Assembly: GCF_051401765.1 (NCBI RefSeq)
Contig: NW_027480467.1
Span: 992,001-1,056,000, forward strand
DNA: 64,000 nucleotides
Reading direction: 5' to 3'
Source of the DNA: Calliopsis andreniformis
Lineage: Eukaryota > Arthropoda > Insecta > Hymenoptera > Andrenidae
Position 1 is the stretch's first letter. Every line of letters starts with the position of its first letter. The translations under genes and the position numbers were made by a program. Shown here piece after piece: positions 13,355 through 27,050 of this stretch. The notes beneath the pieces are model-generated. The model saw only the letters and a program-made list of their open reading frames with translations, made no database searches and had not been told where the DNA came from.

Positions 13355-16150
13355 GGATATTCTATTGAGGATTGAGGATTGACAATTGATTGTTGCGGAC
13401 TGAGGGATGAAGATTGAGCATTCAGGATTGAGGATTCGGAATTGAGGTTTGAGGACTGAGGATTGAGTGTTGAGGATTGAGGATTGAGGATTGAGGATTG
13501 ACGCTTGAGGATAGAGGATTGAGGATGGAGGATTGAAGAGAGAGTATTGAGGATCGAGGATTGAGAATTGGGTATTGAGGATAGAAGAATGAGGATTGAC
13601 GATTGAGGATTGGGAATTGAGGATTGAAGATTGAGTATTGAGGATTGAAGGTTGATGATTGAGGATTGAGAATTGTGGATTGAGGATTGAGGGTTGAGGA
13701 TTGAAGGTTGAGTATTGATAGTTGAACATTGAGCATTGATGATTGAGAATTGAGGACTGACGATTGACGATTGAGTTTTGAAGATTGAGGATTGGTGACT
13801 GAGGATTGAGGATTGAGGATTGAGGATTGAGGATTGAGTATTGAGGATTGAAGACTGAGTATTGAGGATTGAAGGCTGATGATTGAGGATTGAGGATTGA
13901 TGATTCAGGATTGTGGATTGAGGATTGAGTATTGAGGATTGATGATTCAAGACTGTGTATTGAGGATTGAACATTGAGGATTGAGGATTCAGGATTGAGG
14001 ATTGAGGATGAGGGCTGAGGGTTGAGGATTGAGGATTGAGGATTGAGGATTGAAGATTGAGTATTGAGGATTGAGGATTGAGAATTGGGTATTGAGGATT
14101 GAAGAATGAGGATTGACGATTGAGGATTGGGAATTGAGGATTGAAGATTGAGTATTGAGGATTGATGGTTGATGATTGAGGATTGAGGATTGTGGATTGA
14201 GGATTGAGGGTTGAGGATTGAAGGTTGAGTATTGAGGATTGAACATTGAGCATTCATGATTGAGGATTGAGGACTGAGGATTGAAGATTGAGGATTGGGG
14301 ATTGAGGATTGGCGATTGAGGATTGAGGACTGAGGATTGAGAATTGAGGATTGAGGATTGAGGATTGAGGATTGAAGTTTGAGGACAGAGTGTTGAGGGT
14401 TGAGTGATGAGAATTGATGTCTGTGGATGGAGACTTGAAGATTGAAGATTGAGGATTGATTATTGAAAACAGAGAACTCAGGATATTCTATTGAGTATTG
14501 AGAATTGAGAATTGATGATTGAGTATTGAGGATTGATGTTTGAGGGTTGTGTATTGAATATTGAGGATTGAGGACTGAGGATTGAAGATTGAGGATTGAG
14601 CATTGAAGATTGAGTATTGATGATTGACGATTCGGGATTGAGGATTGAGGGTTGAGGATTGAGGATTGATGATTGAGGATTGAGGATTGAGGATTGAGGA
14701 TTGAGGATAGAGGATTGAAGATTGAGGATTGGAATTGAGGGTTGAGGATTGTGGATTGAGAATCGAAGATTGAGTATTGAGGATTGAAGATTGAGGTTTG
14801 AGGATTGAGGATTGAGGATGGAGGATGAGGGCTGAGGGTTGAGCGTTGAGGTTTGAGTATTGAATACTGAGAATTCAGGATATTCTATTGAGTATTGAGA
14901 ATTGAGTATTGATGGTTGAGTATTGAGGTGTGAGGATTGAGTATTGAGGATTGAAGATTGAGGTTTGAGGATTGAGAATTGAGGATTGAGGATGAGGACT
15001 GACGGTTGAGGATTGAGGTTTGAGGCACGAGGATTGAGGATTGAGAATTGAGGACTGACGATTGACGATTGAGTTTTGAAGATTGAGGATTGGTGACTGA
15101 GGATTGAGGATTGAGGATTGAGGATTGAGGATTGAGGATTGAAGATTGAGTATTGAGGATTGAGGATTGAGGATTGAGGATTGAGTATTGAAGATTGAGG
15201 TTTGAGGATTGAAGATTGAGTATGGAGGATTGAAGATTGAGGATTGGGGATTGAGGAACGAGGATTGACGATTGAGGATGATGGCTGAGGTTTGAGGACT
15301 GAGGTTTGAGGACTGAGGACTGATGATTGAGGATTGAGAATTGAGGATTGAGGATTGAGGATTGAGGATTGGGTATTGAGGATTGAAGAATGAGGATTGA
15401 CGATTGAGGATTGAGGATTGATGATTGAGGATTGAGTATTGAAGATTCAGGATGGATGATTGAGGATTGAGGATTGAGGATTGGGTATTGAGGATTGAAG
15501 AATGAGAATTGACTAATGTGGATTGAGTATTGAGGATTGAGGATTAGGTATTGAGGAGTGAACGTTGATGATTGAGGATTGAGGATTGATGACTGAGGAT
15601 TGAGGATTGAGGGTTGAGGATTGAGGATTGATGACTGAAGACTAAGTATTGAGGATTGAAGATTGAGGATTGAGTATTGAGAATTGAGGATTGATGATTG
15701 AGTATTGAGGATTGATGTTTGAGGGTTGTGTATTGAATATTGAGGATTGAGGATTGAGGATTCAGGATTGAGGATTGAGCATTGAAGATTGATTATTGAT
15801 GATTGAAGATTGAGGATTGAGGATTGAGGGTTGAGGATTGAGGATTGATGTTTGAGGATTGAGGATTGAGGATTGAGGATTGAGGATTGAAGATTGAGGA
15901 TTGGGATTGAGGGTTGAGGATTGTGGATTGAGAATCGAAGATTGAGTATAGAGGATTGAAGATTGAGGTTTGAGGATTGAGGATTGAGAATGGAGGATGA
16001 GGGCTGAGGGTTGAGGGTTGAGGTTTGAGTATTGAATATTGAGAATTCAGGATATTCTATTGAGTATTCAGAATTGAGTATTGATGGTTGAGTATTGAGG
16101 ATTGAGGATTGAGTATTGAGGATTGAAGATTGAGGTTTGAGGATTGAGAA
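12570..16150 (+). repeat. 5.18-kb-offset segmental repeat, second copy
   Basis: This is the downstream partner of 7400-10,970, with B 13355, C 14481, A 14878 and A 16050. Past about 16,150 it stops following the first copy: there the first copy heads for a D landmark at 11366, while this one reaches B at 16811. That switch marks a recombination-type junction between two unit types. Confidence 0.88.
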
Positions 16151-16810
16151 TTGAGGATGAGGACTGAGGGTTGAGGATTGAGGATTGAGGTTTGAGGAAC
16201 GAGGATTGAGGATTGAGAATTGAGGACTGAGGATTGACGATTGAGTTTTGAAGATTGAGGATAGATGACTGAGGATTGAGGATTGAGGATTGAGGATTGA
16301 GGATTGAGGATTGAAGATTGAGTATTGAGGATTGAGGATTGAGGATCGAGGATTGAGTATTGAAGATTGAGGATTGATGATTGAGGATTGCGGACTGAGG
16401 ATTGAGGATTGAGGATTGAGGATTGAAGACTGAGTATTGAGGATTGATTATTGAGGATTGAAGATTGAGGATTGAGGATTGAGGGTTAAGAATTGAGGAT
16501 TGAGGATGAGGACTGAGGGTTGAGGATTGAGGATTGAGGAATGTGGATTGAGGATTGAGGATTGAGGATTGATGATTGAGGATTGAGTATTGAAGATTGA
16601 GGATTGATGACTGACGATTGAGGATTGAGGATTGATGATTGAGGATTGAGGATTGAAGATTGAGTATGGAGGATTGAAGATTGAGGATTGAGGATTGAGG
16701 ATTGAAGATTGAGGACTGAGTGTTGAGGGTTGAGTGATGAGAATTGATGTCTGTGGATTGAGATTTGAAGATTGAAGATTGGGGATTCAGTATTGAAAAC
16801 TGTGAATTGA
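13355..16810 (+). repeat. Higher-order unit 6 (3456 bp)
   Basis: Landmark order is B 13355, C 14481, A 14878, A 16050, then the next B at 16811. It is unit 5 without the D/E part. The 761-bp A-to-B spacing at its end equals that at 2513-3273 and 4173-4933 (760 bp), tying this unit to the 1660-bp family at the left of the window. Confidence 0.86.
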
Positions 16811-19800
16811 GGATATTCTATTGAGGATTGAGGATTGACAATTGATTGTTGCGGACTGAGGGATGAAGATTGAGCATTCAGGATTGAGGATTCGGAATTG
16901 AGGTTTGAGGACTGAGGATTGAGTGTTGAGGATTGAGGATTGAGGATTGAGGATTGACGCTTGGGGATAGAGGATTGAGGATGGAGGATTGAAGAGAGAG
17001 GACCGAGTGTTGAGGATTGAGTGTTGAGAATTGATGTTTGAGGATCGAGGTTTGATTATTGAATATTGTGGATTGAGTATTGAATCATGAGAATTCAGGA
17101 TATTCTATTGAGTATTGAGAATTGTGGATTGATGGTTGAGTATTGAGAATTGATGCTTGATGGTTGTGTGTTGAATATTGAGGATTGAGTATTGAGGATT
17201 GAAGACTGAGTATTGAGGATTGAAGGCTGATGATTGAGGATTGAGGATTGATGATTCAGGATTGTGGATTGAGGATTGAGTATTGAGGATTGATGATTCA
17301 AGACTGTGTATTGAGGATTGAACATTGAGGATTGAGGATTCAGGATTGAGGATTGAGGATGAGGGCTGAGGGTTGAGGATTGAGGATTGAGGATTGAGGA
17401 TTGAAGATTGAGTATTGAGGATTGAGGATTGAGAATTGGGTATTGAGGATTGAAGAATGAGGATTGACGATTGAGGATTGGGAATTGAGGATTGAAGATT
17501 GAGTATTGAGGATTGATGGTTGATGATTGAGGATTGAGGATTGTGGATTGAGGATTGAGGGTTGAGGATTGAAGGTTGAGTATTGAGGATTGAACATTGA
17601 GCATTGATGATTGAGGATTGAGGACTGAGGATTGAAGATTGAGGATTGGGGATTGAGGATTGGCGATTGAGGATTGAGGACTGAGGATTGAGAATTGAGG
17701 ATTGAGGATTGAGGATTGAGGATTGAAGTTTGAGAACAGAGTGTTGAGGGTTGAGTGATGAGAATTGATGTCTGTGGATGGAGACTTGAAGATTGAAGAT
17801 TGAGGATTGATTATTGAAAACAGAGAACTCAGGATATTCTATTGAGTATTGAGAATTGAGGATTGATGATTGAGTATTGAGGATTGATGTTTGAGGGTTG
17901 TGTATTGAATATTGAGGATTGAGGACTGAGGATTGAGGATTGAGGATTGAGCATTGAAGATTGAGTATTGATGATTGACGATTCGGGATTGAGGATTGAG
18001 GGTTGAGGATTGAGGATTGATGATTGAGGATTGAGGATTGAGGATTGAGGATTGAGGATAGAGGATTGAAGATTGAGGATTGGGATTGAGGGTTGAGGAT
18101 TGTGGATTGAGAATCGAAGATTGAGTATTGAGGATTGAAGATTGAGGTTTGAGGATTGAGGATTGAGGATGGAGGATGAGGGCTGAGGGTTGAGCGTTGA
18201 GGTTTGAGTATTGAATACTGAGAATTCAGGATATTCTATTGAGTATTGAGAATTGAGTATTGATGGTTGAGTATTGAGGAGTGAGGATTGAGTATTGAGG
18301 ATTGAAGATTGAGGTTTGAGGATTGAGAATTGAGGATTGAGGATGAGGACTAAGGATTGATGATTGAGGATTGAGGATTGAGGATTGAGGATTGAGAATT
18401 GAGGACTGAGGATTGACGATTGAGTATTGAAGATTGAGGATTGATGTCTGAGGATTGAGGATTGAGGATTGAGGATTGAGGATTGAGGATTGAAGATTGA
18501 GTATTGAGGATTGAGGATTGAGGATTGAGGATTGAGTATTCAAGATTGAGGATTGATGATTGAGGATTGCGGACTGAGGATTGAGGATTGAGGATTGAGG
18601 ATTGAAGACTGAGTATTGAGGATTGATTATTGAGGATTGAAGATTGAGGATTGAGGATTGAGGATTAAGAATTGAGAATTGAGAATGAGGACTGAGGGTT
18701 GAGGATTGAGGTTTGAGGAATGAGGATTGAAGATTGAGGATTGAGGATTGATGATTGAGGATTGAGTATTGAAGATTGAGGATTCATGACTGAGGATTGA
18801 GGATTGAGGATTGATGATTGAGGATTGAGGATTGAAGATTGAGAATGGAGGATTGAAGATTGAGGATTGAGGATTGAGGAACGAGGATTGACGATTGAGG
18901 ATGATGGCTGAGGTTTGAGGACTGAGGTTTGAGGTCTGAGGACTGAGGATTGAGGATTGAGAATTGAGGATTGAGGATTGAGGATTGAGGATTGGGTATT
19001 GAGGATTTAAGAATGAGGATTGACGATTGAGGATTGTGGATTGAGGATTGAGGATTGAGTATTGAAGATTCAGGATGGATGATTGAGGATTGAGGATTGA
19101 GGATTGAGGATTGAGGATTGAGGATTGAGTATTGAAGATTGTGGACTGATGATTGACGATTGAGGACTGAGGATTGAGGATTGATTATTGAGCTTTGGGG
19201 ATTGAAGATTGTGGACTGGGGATAGAGGATTGAATATTGAGGATTAAGGATAGAGTATTGGGGATTGAGGATCTAGGATAGGAGATTGATTATTGAGGAT
19301 TGATGATTGAGTATTGAGGATTGAGGATTGAGAATTGAGAATTGAGGATGGGGACTGAGCGTTGAGGATTGACGTTTGAGCAATGAGGATTGAGGATTGA
19401 GGATTGAGGATTGAAGATTGAGTATTGAGGATTGAGGATTGAGGATTGAGGATTGAGTATTGAAGATTGAGGTTTGAGGATTGAAGGTTGTGTATGGAGG
19501 ATTGAAGATTGAGGATTGAGGATTGAGGAACGAGGATTGACGATTGAGGATGATGGCTGAGGTTTGAGGACTGAGGTTTGAGGACTGAGGACTGAGGATT
19601 GAGGATTGAGAATTGAGGATTGAGGATTGAGTATTGAGGATTGGGCATTGAGGATTGAAGAATGAGGATTGACGATTGAGGATTGAGGATTGATGATTGA
19701 GGATTGAGTATTGAAGATTCAGGATGGATGATTGAGGATTGAGGATTGAGGATTGAGGATTGAGTATTGAGGATTGAGTGTTGAAGATTGTGGACTGATG

Positions 19801-22800
19801 ATTGACTATTGAGGACTGAGGATTGAGGATTGATTATTGAGCTTTGGGGATTGAAGATTGTGGACTGGGGATAGAGGATTGAATATTGAGAATTAAGGAT
19901 AGAGTATTGGGGATTGAGGATCTAGGATAGGAGATTGATTATTGAGGATTGAAGATTGAGTATTGAGGATTGAGGATTGAGAATTGAGAATTGAGGATGG
20001 GGACTGAGGGTTGAGGATTGACGTTTGAGCAATGAGGATTGAGGATTGAGGATTGAGGATTGAGGATTGAGGATTGAGAATTGAAGATGGAGGATTGATG
20101 ACTGAGGATTGAGGATTGAGGATTGACGATTGAGGATTGGGAATTGAGGATTGAAGATTGAGTATTGAAGATTGAAGGTTGATGATTGAGGATTGAGGAT
20201 TGTGGATAGAGGATTGAGGGTTGAGGATTGAATGTTGAGTATTGATGATTGAACACTGAGTATTGATGATTGAGGATTGAGGACTGAGGACTGAGGATTG
20301 AAGGTTGAGGATTGGGGATTGAGGATTGGCGATTGCGGATTGAGGACTGAGGATTGAGAATTGAGGATTGAAGATTGAAGATTGAGTATTGAGGATTGAA
20401 GATTGAGTGTTGAGGATTGTGGACTGAAGATTGAGGACTGAGTGTTGAGTGTTGAGTGATGCGAATTGATGTTTGTATACTGAGATTTGAAGATTGAAGA
20501 TTGGGGATTAAGTACTGAAAACTGTGAATTGAGGATATTCTAATGAGGACTGAGGATTGACAATTGATTGTTGAGGACTGAGGGCTGAAGATTGACGATT
20601 CAGGGTTGAGGATTCGGGATTGAGGTTTGAGGACGAGGACTGACGGTTGAGGATTGAGGTTTGAGGATTGAGGACTGAGGACTGATGACTGAGGATTGAG
20701 GATTGATTATTGAGCTTTGGGAATTGAAGATTGTGGACTGGGGATAGAGGATCGAATATTGAGGATTAAGGATAGAGTATTGGGGATTGAGGATCTAGGA
20801 TAGGAGATTGAAGATTGAGGATTGAGGATTCGGGATTGAGGATTGAGGATGAGGGCTGAGGGTTGAGGGTTGAGGTTTGAGGACTGAGGACAGAGGATTG
20901 AGGATTGAGAATTGAGGATGGAGGATTGAGGATTGAGGATTGAGGATTGGGTATTGAGGATTGAAGAATGAGGATTGACGATTGAGGATTGAGGATTGAT
21001 GATTGAGGATTGAGTATTGAAGATTCAGGATGGATGATTGAGGATTGAGGATTGAGGATTGAGGATTGAGGATTGAGGATTGAGTATTGAAGATTGTGGA
21101 CTGATGATTGACGATTGAGGACTGAGGATTGAGGATTGATTATTGAGCTTTGGGGATTGAAGATTGTGGACTGGGGATAGAGGATTGAATATTGAGGATT
21201 AAGGATAGAGTATTGGGGATTGAGGATCTAGGATAGGAGATTGATTATTGAGGATTGATGATTGAGTATTGAGGATTGAGGATTGAGAATTGAGAATTGA
21301 GGATGGGGACTGAGGGTTGAGGATTGACGTTTGAGCAATGAGGATTGAGGATTGAGGATTGAGGATTGAGGATTGAGGATTGAGGATTGAGTATTGAAGA
21401 TTGAGGATTGATGACTGAGGATTGAGGATTGAGGATTGGCGATTGAGGATTGGGAATTGAGGATTGAAGATTGAGTATTGAAGATTGAAGGCTGATGATT
21501 GAGGATTGAGGATTGTGGATAGAAGATTGAGGGTTGAGGATTGAATGTTGAGTATTGAGGATTGAACATTGAGTGTTGATTAATTGAGGATTGAGGACTG
21601 AGGATTGAAGGTTGAGGATTGGGGACTGAGGATTGGCGATTGAGGATTGAGGACTGAGGATTGAGAATTGAGGATTGAGGATTGAAGATTGAAGATTGAT
21701 TATTGAGGTTTGAAGATTGAGGATTGAGGATTGAGGACTGAAGATTGAGGACTGAGTGTTGAGTGTTGAGTGATGCGAATTGATGTTTGTATACTGAGAT
21801 TTGAAGATTGAAGATTGGGGATTGAGTACTGAAAACTGTGAATTGAGGATATTCTAATGAGGACTGAGGATTGACAATTGATTGTTGAGGACTGAGGGTT
21901 GAAGATTGACGATTCAGGGTTGAGGATTCGGTATTGAGGTTTGAGGACGAGGACTGACGGTTGAGGATTGAGGTTTGAGGATTGAGGATTGAGGACTGAT
22001 GACTCAGGATTGAGGATTGAGGATTGAGCATTGAGGATTGAAGATTGTGGACTGGGGATTGAGGATTGAAGATTGAGGATTAAGGATTGAGGATTGGGGA
22101 TTGAGGATCGAAGATTGAGTATTGGGTATTGAGGGTTGAAGAATGAGGATTCAGGACTGAGGGTTGAGGATTGAGGATTGATGATTGAGGATTGAGGATT
22201 GAAGATTGAGTATGGAGGATTGAAGATTGAGGATTGAGGATTGAGGAACGAGGATTGACGATTGAGGATGATGGCTGAGGTTTGAGGACTGAGGTTTGAG
22301 GACTGAGGACAGAGGATTGAGGATTGAGAATTGAGGATTGAGGATTGAGGATTGATGATTGGGTATTGAGGATTGAAGAATGAGGATTGACGATTGAGGA
22401 TTGAGGATTGAGGATTGAGGATTGAGTATTGAAGCTTCAGGATAGATGATTGAGGATTGAGGATTGAGGATTGAGGATTGAGGATTGAGGATTGAGTATT
22501 GAAGATTGTGGACTGATGATTGACGATTGAGGACTGAGGATTGAGGATTTATTATTGAGCTTTGGGGATTGAAGATTGTGGACTGGGGATAGAGGATTGA
22601 ATATTGAGGATTAAGGATAGAGTATTGGGGATTGAGGATCTAGGATAGGAGATTGATTATTGAGGATTGATGATTGAGTATTGAGGATTGAGGATTGAGA
22701 ATTGAGAATTGAGAATGGGGACTGAGGGTTGAGGATTGACGTTTGAGCAATGAGGATTGAGGATTGAGGATTGAGGATTGAGGATTGAGGATTGAGTATT

Positions 22801-23835
22801 GAAGATTGAGGATTGATGACTGAGGATTGAGGATTGAGGATAGACGATTGAGAATTGGGAATTGAGGATTGAAGATTGAGTATTGAAGGTTGAAGGTTGA
22901 TGATTGAGGATTGAGGATTGTGGATAGAAGATTGAGGGTTGAGGATTGAATGTTGAGTATTGAGGATTGAACATTGAGTATTGAAGATTGAGGATGGAGG
23001 ACTGAGGATTGAAGGTTGAGGATTGATGATTGAGGATTGCGGACTGAGGATTGAGGATTGAGGATTGAGGATTGAAGACTGAGTATTGAGGATTGATTAT
23101 TGAGGATTGAAGATTGAGGATTGAGGATTGAGGGTTAAGAATTGAGGATTGAGGATGAGGACTGAGGGTTGAGGATTGAGGATTGAGGATGAGGACCGAG
23201 GGTTGAGGATTGAGGTTTGAGGAACGAGGATTGAGGATTGAGAATTGAGGACTGAGGATTGACGATTGAGTTTTGAAGATTGAGGATAGATGACTGAGGA
23301 TTGAGGATTGAGGATTGAGGATTGAGGATTGAGGATTGAAGATTGAGTATTGAGGATTGAGGATTGAGGATCGAGGATTGAGTATTGAAGATTGAGGATT
23401 GATGATTGAGGATTGCGGACTGAGGATTGAGGATTGAGGATTGAGGATTGAAGACTGAGTATTGAGGATTGATTATTGAGGATTGAAGATTGAGGATTGA
23501 GGATTGAGGGTTAAGAATTGAGGATTGAGGATGAGGACTGAGGGTTGAGGATTGAGGATTGAGGAATGTGGATTGAGGATTGAGGATTGAGGATTGATGA
23601 TTGAGGATTGAGTATTGAAGATTGAGGATTGATGACTGAGGATTGAGGATTGAGGATTGATGATTGAGGATTGAGGATTGAAGATTGAGTATGGAGGATT
23701 GAAGATTGAGGATTGAGGATTGAGGATTGAAGATTGAGGACTGAGTGTTGAGGGTTGTGTGATGAGAATTGATGTCTGTGGATTGAGATTTGAAGATTGA
23801 AGATTGGGGATTCAGTATTGAAAACTGTGAAATGA
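16811..23835 (+). repeat. Higher-order unit 7 (7025 bp)
   Basis: This is the first unit with the canonical opening B 16811, A' 17098, C 17832, A 18229 (spacings 287, 734, 397). The tail differs from later units: E 19190 and 19839, D 20533, E 20712 and 21145, D 21847, E 22557. Here A' still carries GAATTC, which later units have changed to AAATTC. This looks like the less derived form of the unit amplified to its right. Confidence 0.9.
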
Positions 23836-26800
23836 GGATATTCTATTGAGGATTGAGGATTGACAATTGATTGTTGCGGACTGAGGGATGAAGATTGAGC
23901 ATTCAGGATTGAGGATTCGGAATTGAGGTTTGAGGACTGAGGATTGAGTGTTGAGGATTGAGGATTGAGGATTGAGGATTGACGCTTGAGGATAGAGGAT
24001 TGCGGATGGAGGATTGAAGAGAGAGGACCGAGAGTTGAGGATTGAGTGTTGAGAATTGATGTTTGAGGGTCGAGATTTGATTATTGAATATTGTGGATTG
24101 AGTATTGAATCATGAAAATTCAGGATATTCTGTTGAGTATTGAGAATTGAGGATTGATGGTTGAGTATTGAGAATTGATGCTTGATGGTTGTGTGTTGAA
24201 TATTGAGGATTGAGTATTGAGGATTGAAGACTGAGTATTGAGGATTGAAGGCTGATGATTGAGGATTGAGGATTGATGATTCAGGATTGTGGATTGAGGA
24301 TTGAGTATTGAGGATTGATGATTCAAGACTGTGTATTGAGGATTGAACATTGAGGATTGAGGATTCAGGATTGAGGATTGAGGATGAGGGCTGAGGGTTG
24401 AGGATTGAGGATTGAGGATTGAGGATTGAAGATTGAGTATTGAGGATTGAGGATTGAGAATTGGGTATTGAGGATTGAAGAATGAGGATTGACGATTGAG
24501 GATTGGGAATTGAGGATTGAAGATTGAGTATTGAGGATTGATGGTTGATGATTGAGGATTGAGGATTGTGGATTGAGGATTGAGGGTTGAGGATTGAAGG
24601 TTGAGTATTGAGGATTGAACATTGAGCATTGATGATTGAGGATTGAGGACTGAGGATTGGAGATTGAGGATTGGGGATTGAGGATTGGCGATTGAGGATT
24701 GAGGACTGAGGATTGAGAATTGAGGATTGAGGATTGAGGATTGAGGATTGAAGTTTGAGGACAGAGTGTTGAGGGTTGAGTGATGAGAATTGATGTCTGT
24801 GGATGGAGACTTGAAGATTGAAGATTGAGGATTGATTATTGAAAACAGAGAACTCAGGATATTCTATTGAGTATTGAGAATTGAGGATTGATGATTGAGT
24901 ATTGAGGATTGATGTTTGAGGGTTGTGTATTGAATATTGAGGATTGAGGACTGAGGATTGAGGATTGAGGATTGAGCATTGAAGATTGAGTATTGATGAT
25001 TGACGATTCGGGATTGAGGATTGAGGGTTGAGGATTGAGGATTGATGATTGAGGATTGAGGATTGAGGATTGAGGATTGAGGATAGAGGATTGAAGATTG
25101 AGGATTGGGATTGAGGGTTGAGGATTGTGGATTGAGAATAGAAGATTGAGTATTGAGGATTGAAGATTGAGGTTTGAGGATTGAGGATTGAGGATGGAGG
25201 ATGAGGGCTGAGGGTTGAGCGTTGAGGTTTGAGTATTGAATACTGAGAATTCAGGATATTCTATTGAGTATTGAGAATTGAGTATTGATGGTTGAGTATT
25301 GAGGAGTGAGGATTGAGTATTGAGGATTGAAGATTGAGGTTTGAGGATTGAGAATTGAGGATTGAGGATGAGGACTGAGGGTTGAGGATTGAGGTTTGAG
25401 GCACGAGGATTGTGGATTGAGAATTGAGGACTGACGATTGACGATTGAGTTTTGAAGATTGAGGATTGGTGACTGAGGATTGAGGATTGAGGATTGAGGA
25501 TTGAGGATTGAGGATTGAAGATTGAGTATTGAGGATTGAGGATTGAGGATTGAGGATTGAGTATTGAAGATTGAGGTTTGAGGATTGAAGATTGAGTATG
25601 GAGGATTGAAGATTGAGGATTGGGGATTGAGGAACGAGGATTGACGATTGAGGATGATGGCTGAGGTTTGAGGACTGAGGTTTGAGGACTGAGGACTGAT
25701 GATTGAGGATTGAGAATTGAGGATTGAGGATTGAGGATTGAGGATTGGGTATTGAGGATTGAAGAATGAGGATTAACGATTGAGGATTGAGGATTGATGA
25801 TTGAGGATTGAGTATTGAAGATTCAGGATGGATGATTGAGGATTGAGGATTGAGGATTGAGGATTGAGTATTGAGGATTGAGTATTGAAGATTGTGGACT
25901 GATGATTGACGATTGAGGACTGAGGATTGAGGATTGCTTATTGAGCTTTGGGGATTGAAGATTGTGGACTTGGGATAGAGGATTGAATATTGAGGATTAA
26001 GGATAGAGTATTGGGGATTGAGGATCTAGGATAGGAGATTGATTATTGAGGATTGAAGATTGAGTATTGAGGATTGAGGATTGAGAATTGAGAATTGAGG
26101 ATGGGGACTGAGGGTTGAGGATTGACGTTTGAGCAATGAGGATTGAGGATTGAGGATTGAGGATTGAGGATGGAGGATTGAGGATTGAGGATTGAGTATT
26201 GAAGATTGAGGATTGATGACTGAGGATTGAGGATTGAGGATTGACGATTGAGGATTGGGAATTGAGGATTGAAGATTGAGTATTGAAGATTGAAGGTTGA
26301 TGATTGAGGATTGAGGATTGTGGATAGAGGATTGAGGGTTGAGGATTGAATGTTGAGTATTGATGATTGAACACTGAGTATTGATGATTGAGGATTGAGG
26401 ACTGAGGATTGAATGTTGAGGATTGGGGATTGAGGATTGGCGATTGAGGTTTGAGGACTGAGGATTGAGTATTAAGGATTGAAGATTGAAGATTGAGTAT
26501 TGAGGATTGAAGATTGAGGATTGAGGATTGAGGACTGAAGATTGAGGACTGAGTGTTGAGTGTTGAGTGATGCGAATTGATGTTTGTATACTGAGATTTG
26601 AAGATTGAAGATTGGGGATTGAGTACTGAAGACTGTGAATTGAGGATATTCTAATGAGGACTGAGGTTTGACAATTGATTGTTGAGGACTGAGGGCTTAA
26701 GATTGACGATTCAGGGTTGAGGATTCGGGATTGAGGTTTGAGGACGAGGACTAACGGTTGAGAATTTAGGTTTGAGGATTGAGGATTGAGGACTGATGAC

Positions 26801-27050
26801 TGAGGATTGAGGATTGAGGATTGAGCATTGAGGATTGAAGATTGTGGACTGGGGATTGAGGATTGAAGATTGAGGATTAAGGATTGAGGATTGGGGATTG
26901 AGGATCGAAGATTGAGGATTGGGTATTGAGGATTGAAGAATGAGGATTCATGACTGAGGATTGAGGATTGAGGATTGATGATTGAGGATTGAGGATTGAA
27001 GATTGAGTATGGAGGATTGAAGATTGAGGATGATGGCTGAGGTTTGAGGA
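20700..27050 (+). repeat. 9.65-kb-offset segmental repeat, first copy
   Basis: About 6.3 kb here matches 30.58-36.70 kb. The offset is 9881 near 20.7-21.3 kb, then 9656, then 9649 from about 22.5 kb onward. The drop from 9881 to about 9650 reflects a block of about 230 bp (roughly 21,350-21,580) that the downstream copy lacks. The match ends near 27,050, where this copy runs gaagtttgaggattgagt and the other continues its G module. Confidence 0.87.

Noticed and set aside
13030..14253. Long - strand ORF of 407 residues and about fifty similar ones as genes
   Set aside because: All are LNPQSSI-type repeats, overlap each other in all three - frames, begin at chance CAT variants and end at chance TTA, CTA or TCA variants. 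The - strand offers no AGGAGG-like site because the + strand lacks CCTCC/CTCCT. Identical ORFs at 17095, 24120, 33769, 38978, 45563 and 50716 only reflect DNA unit copies.
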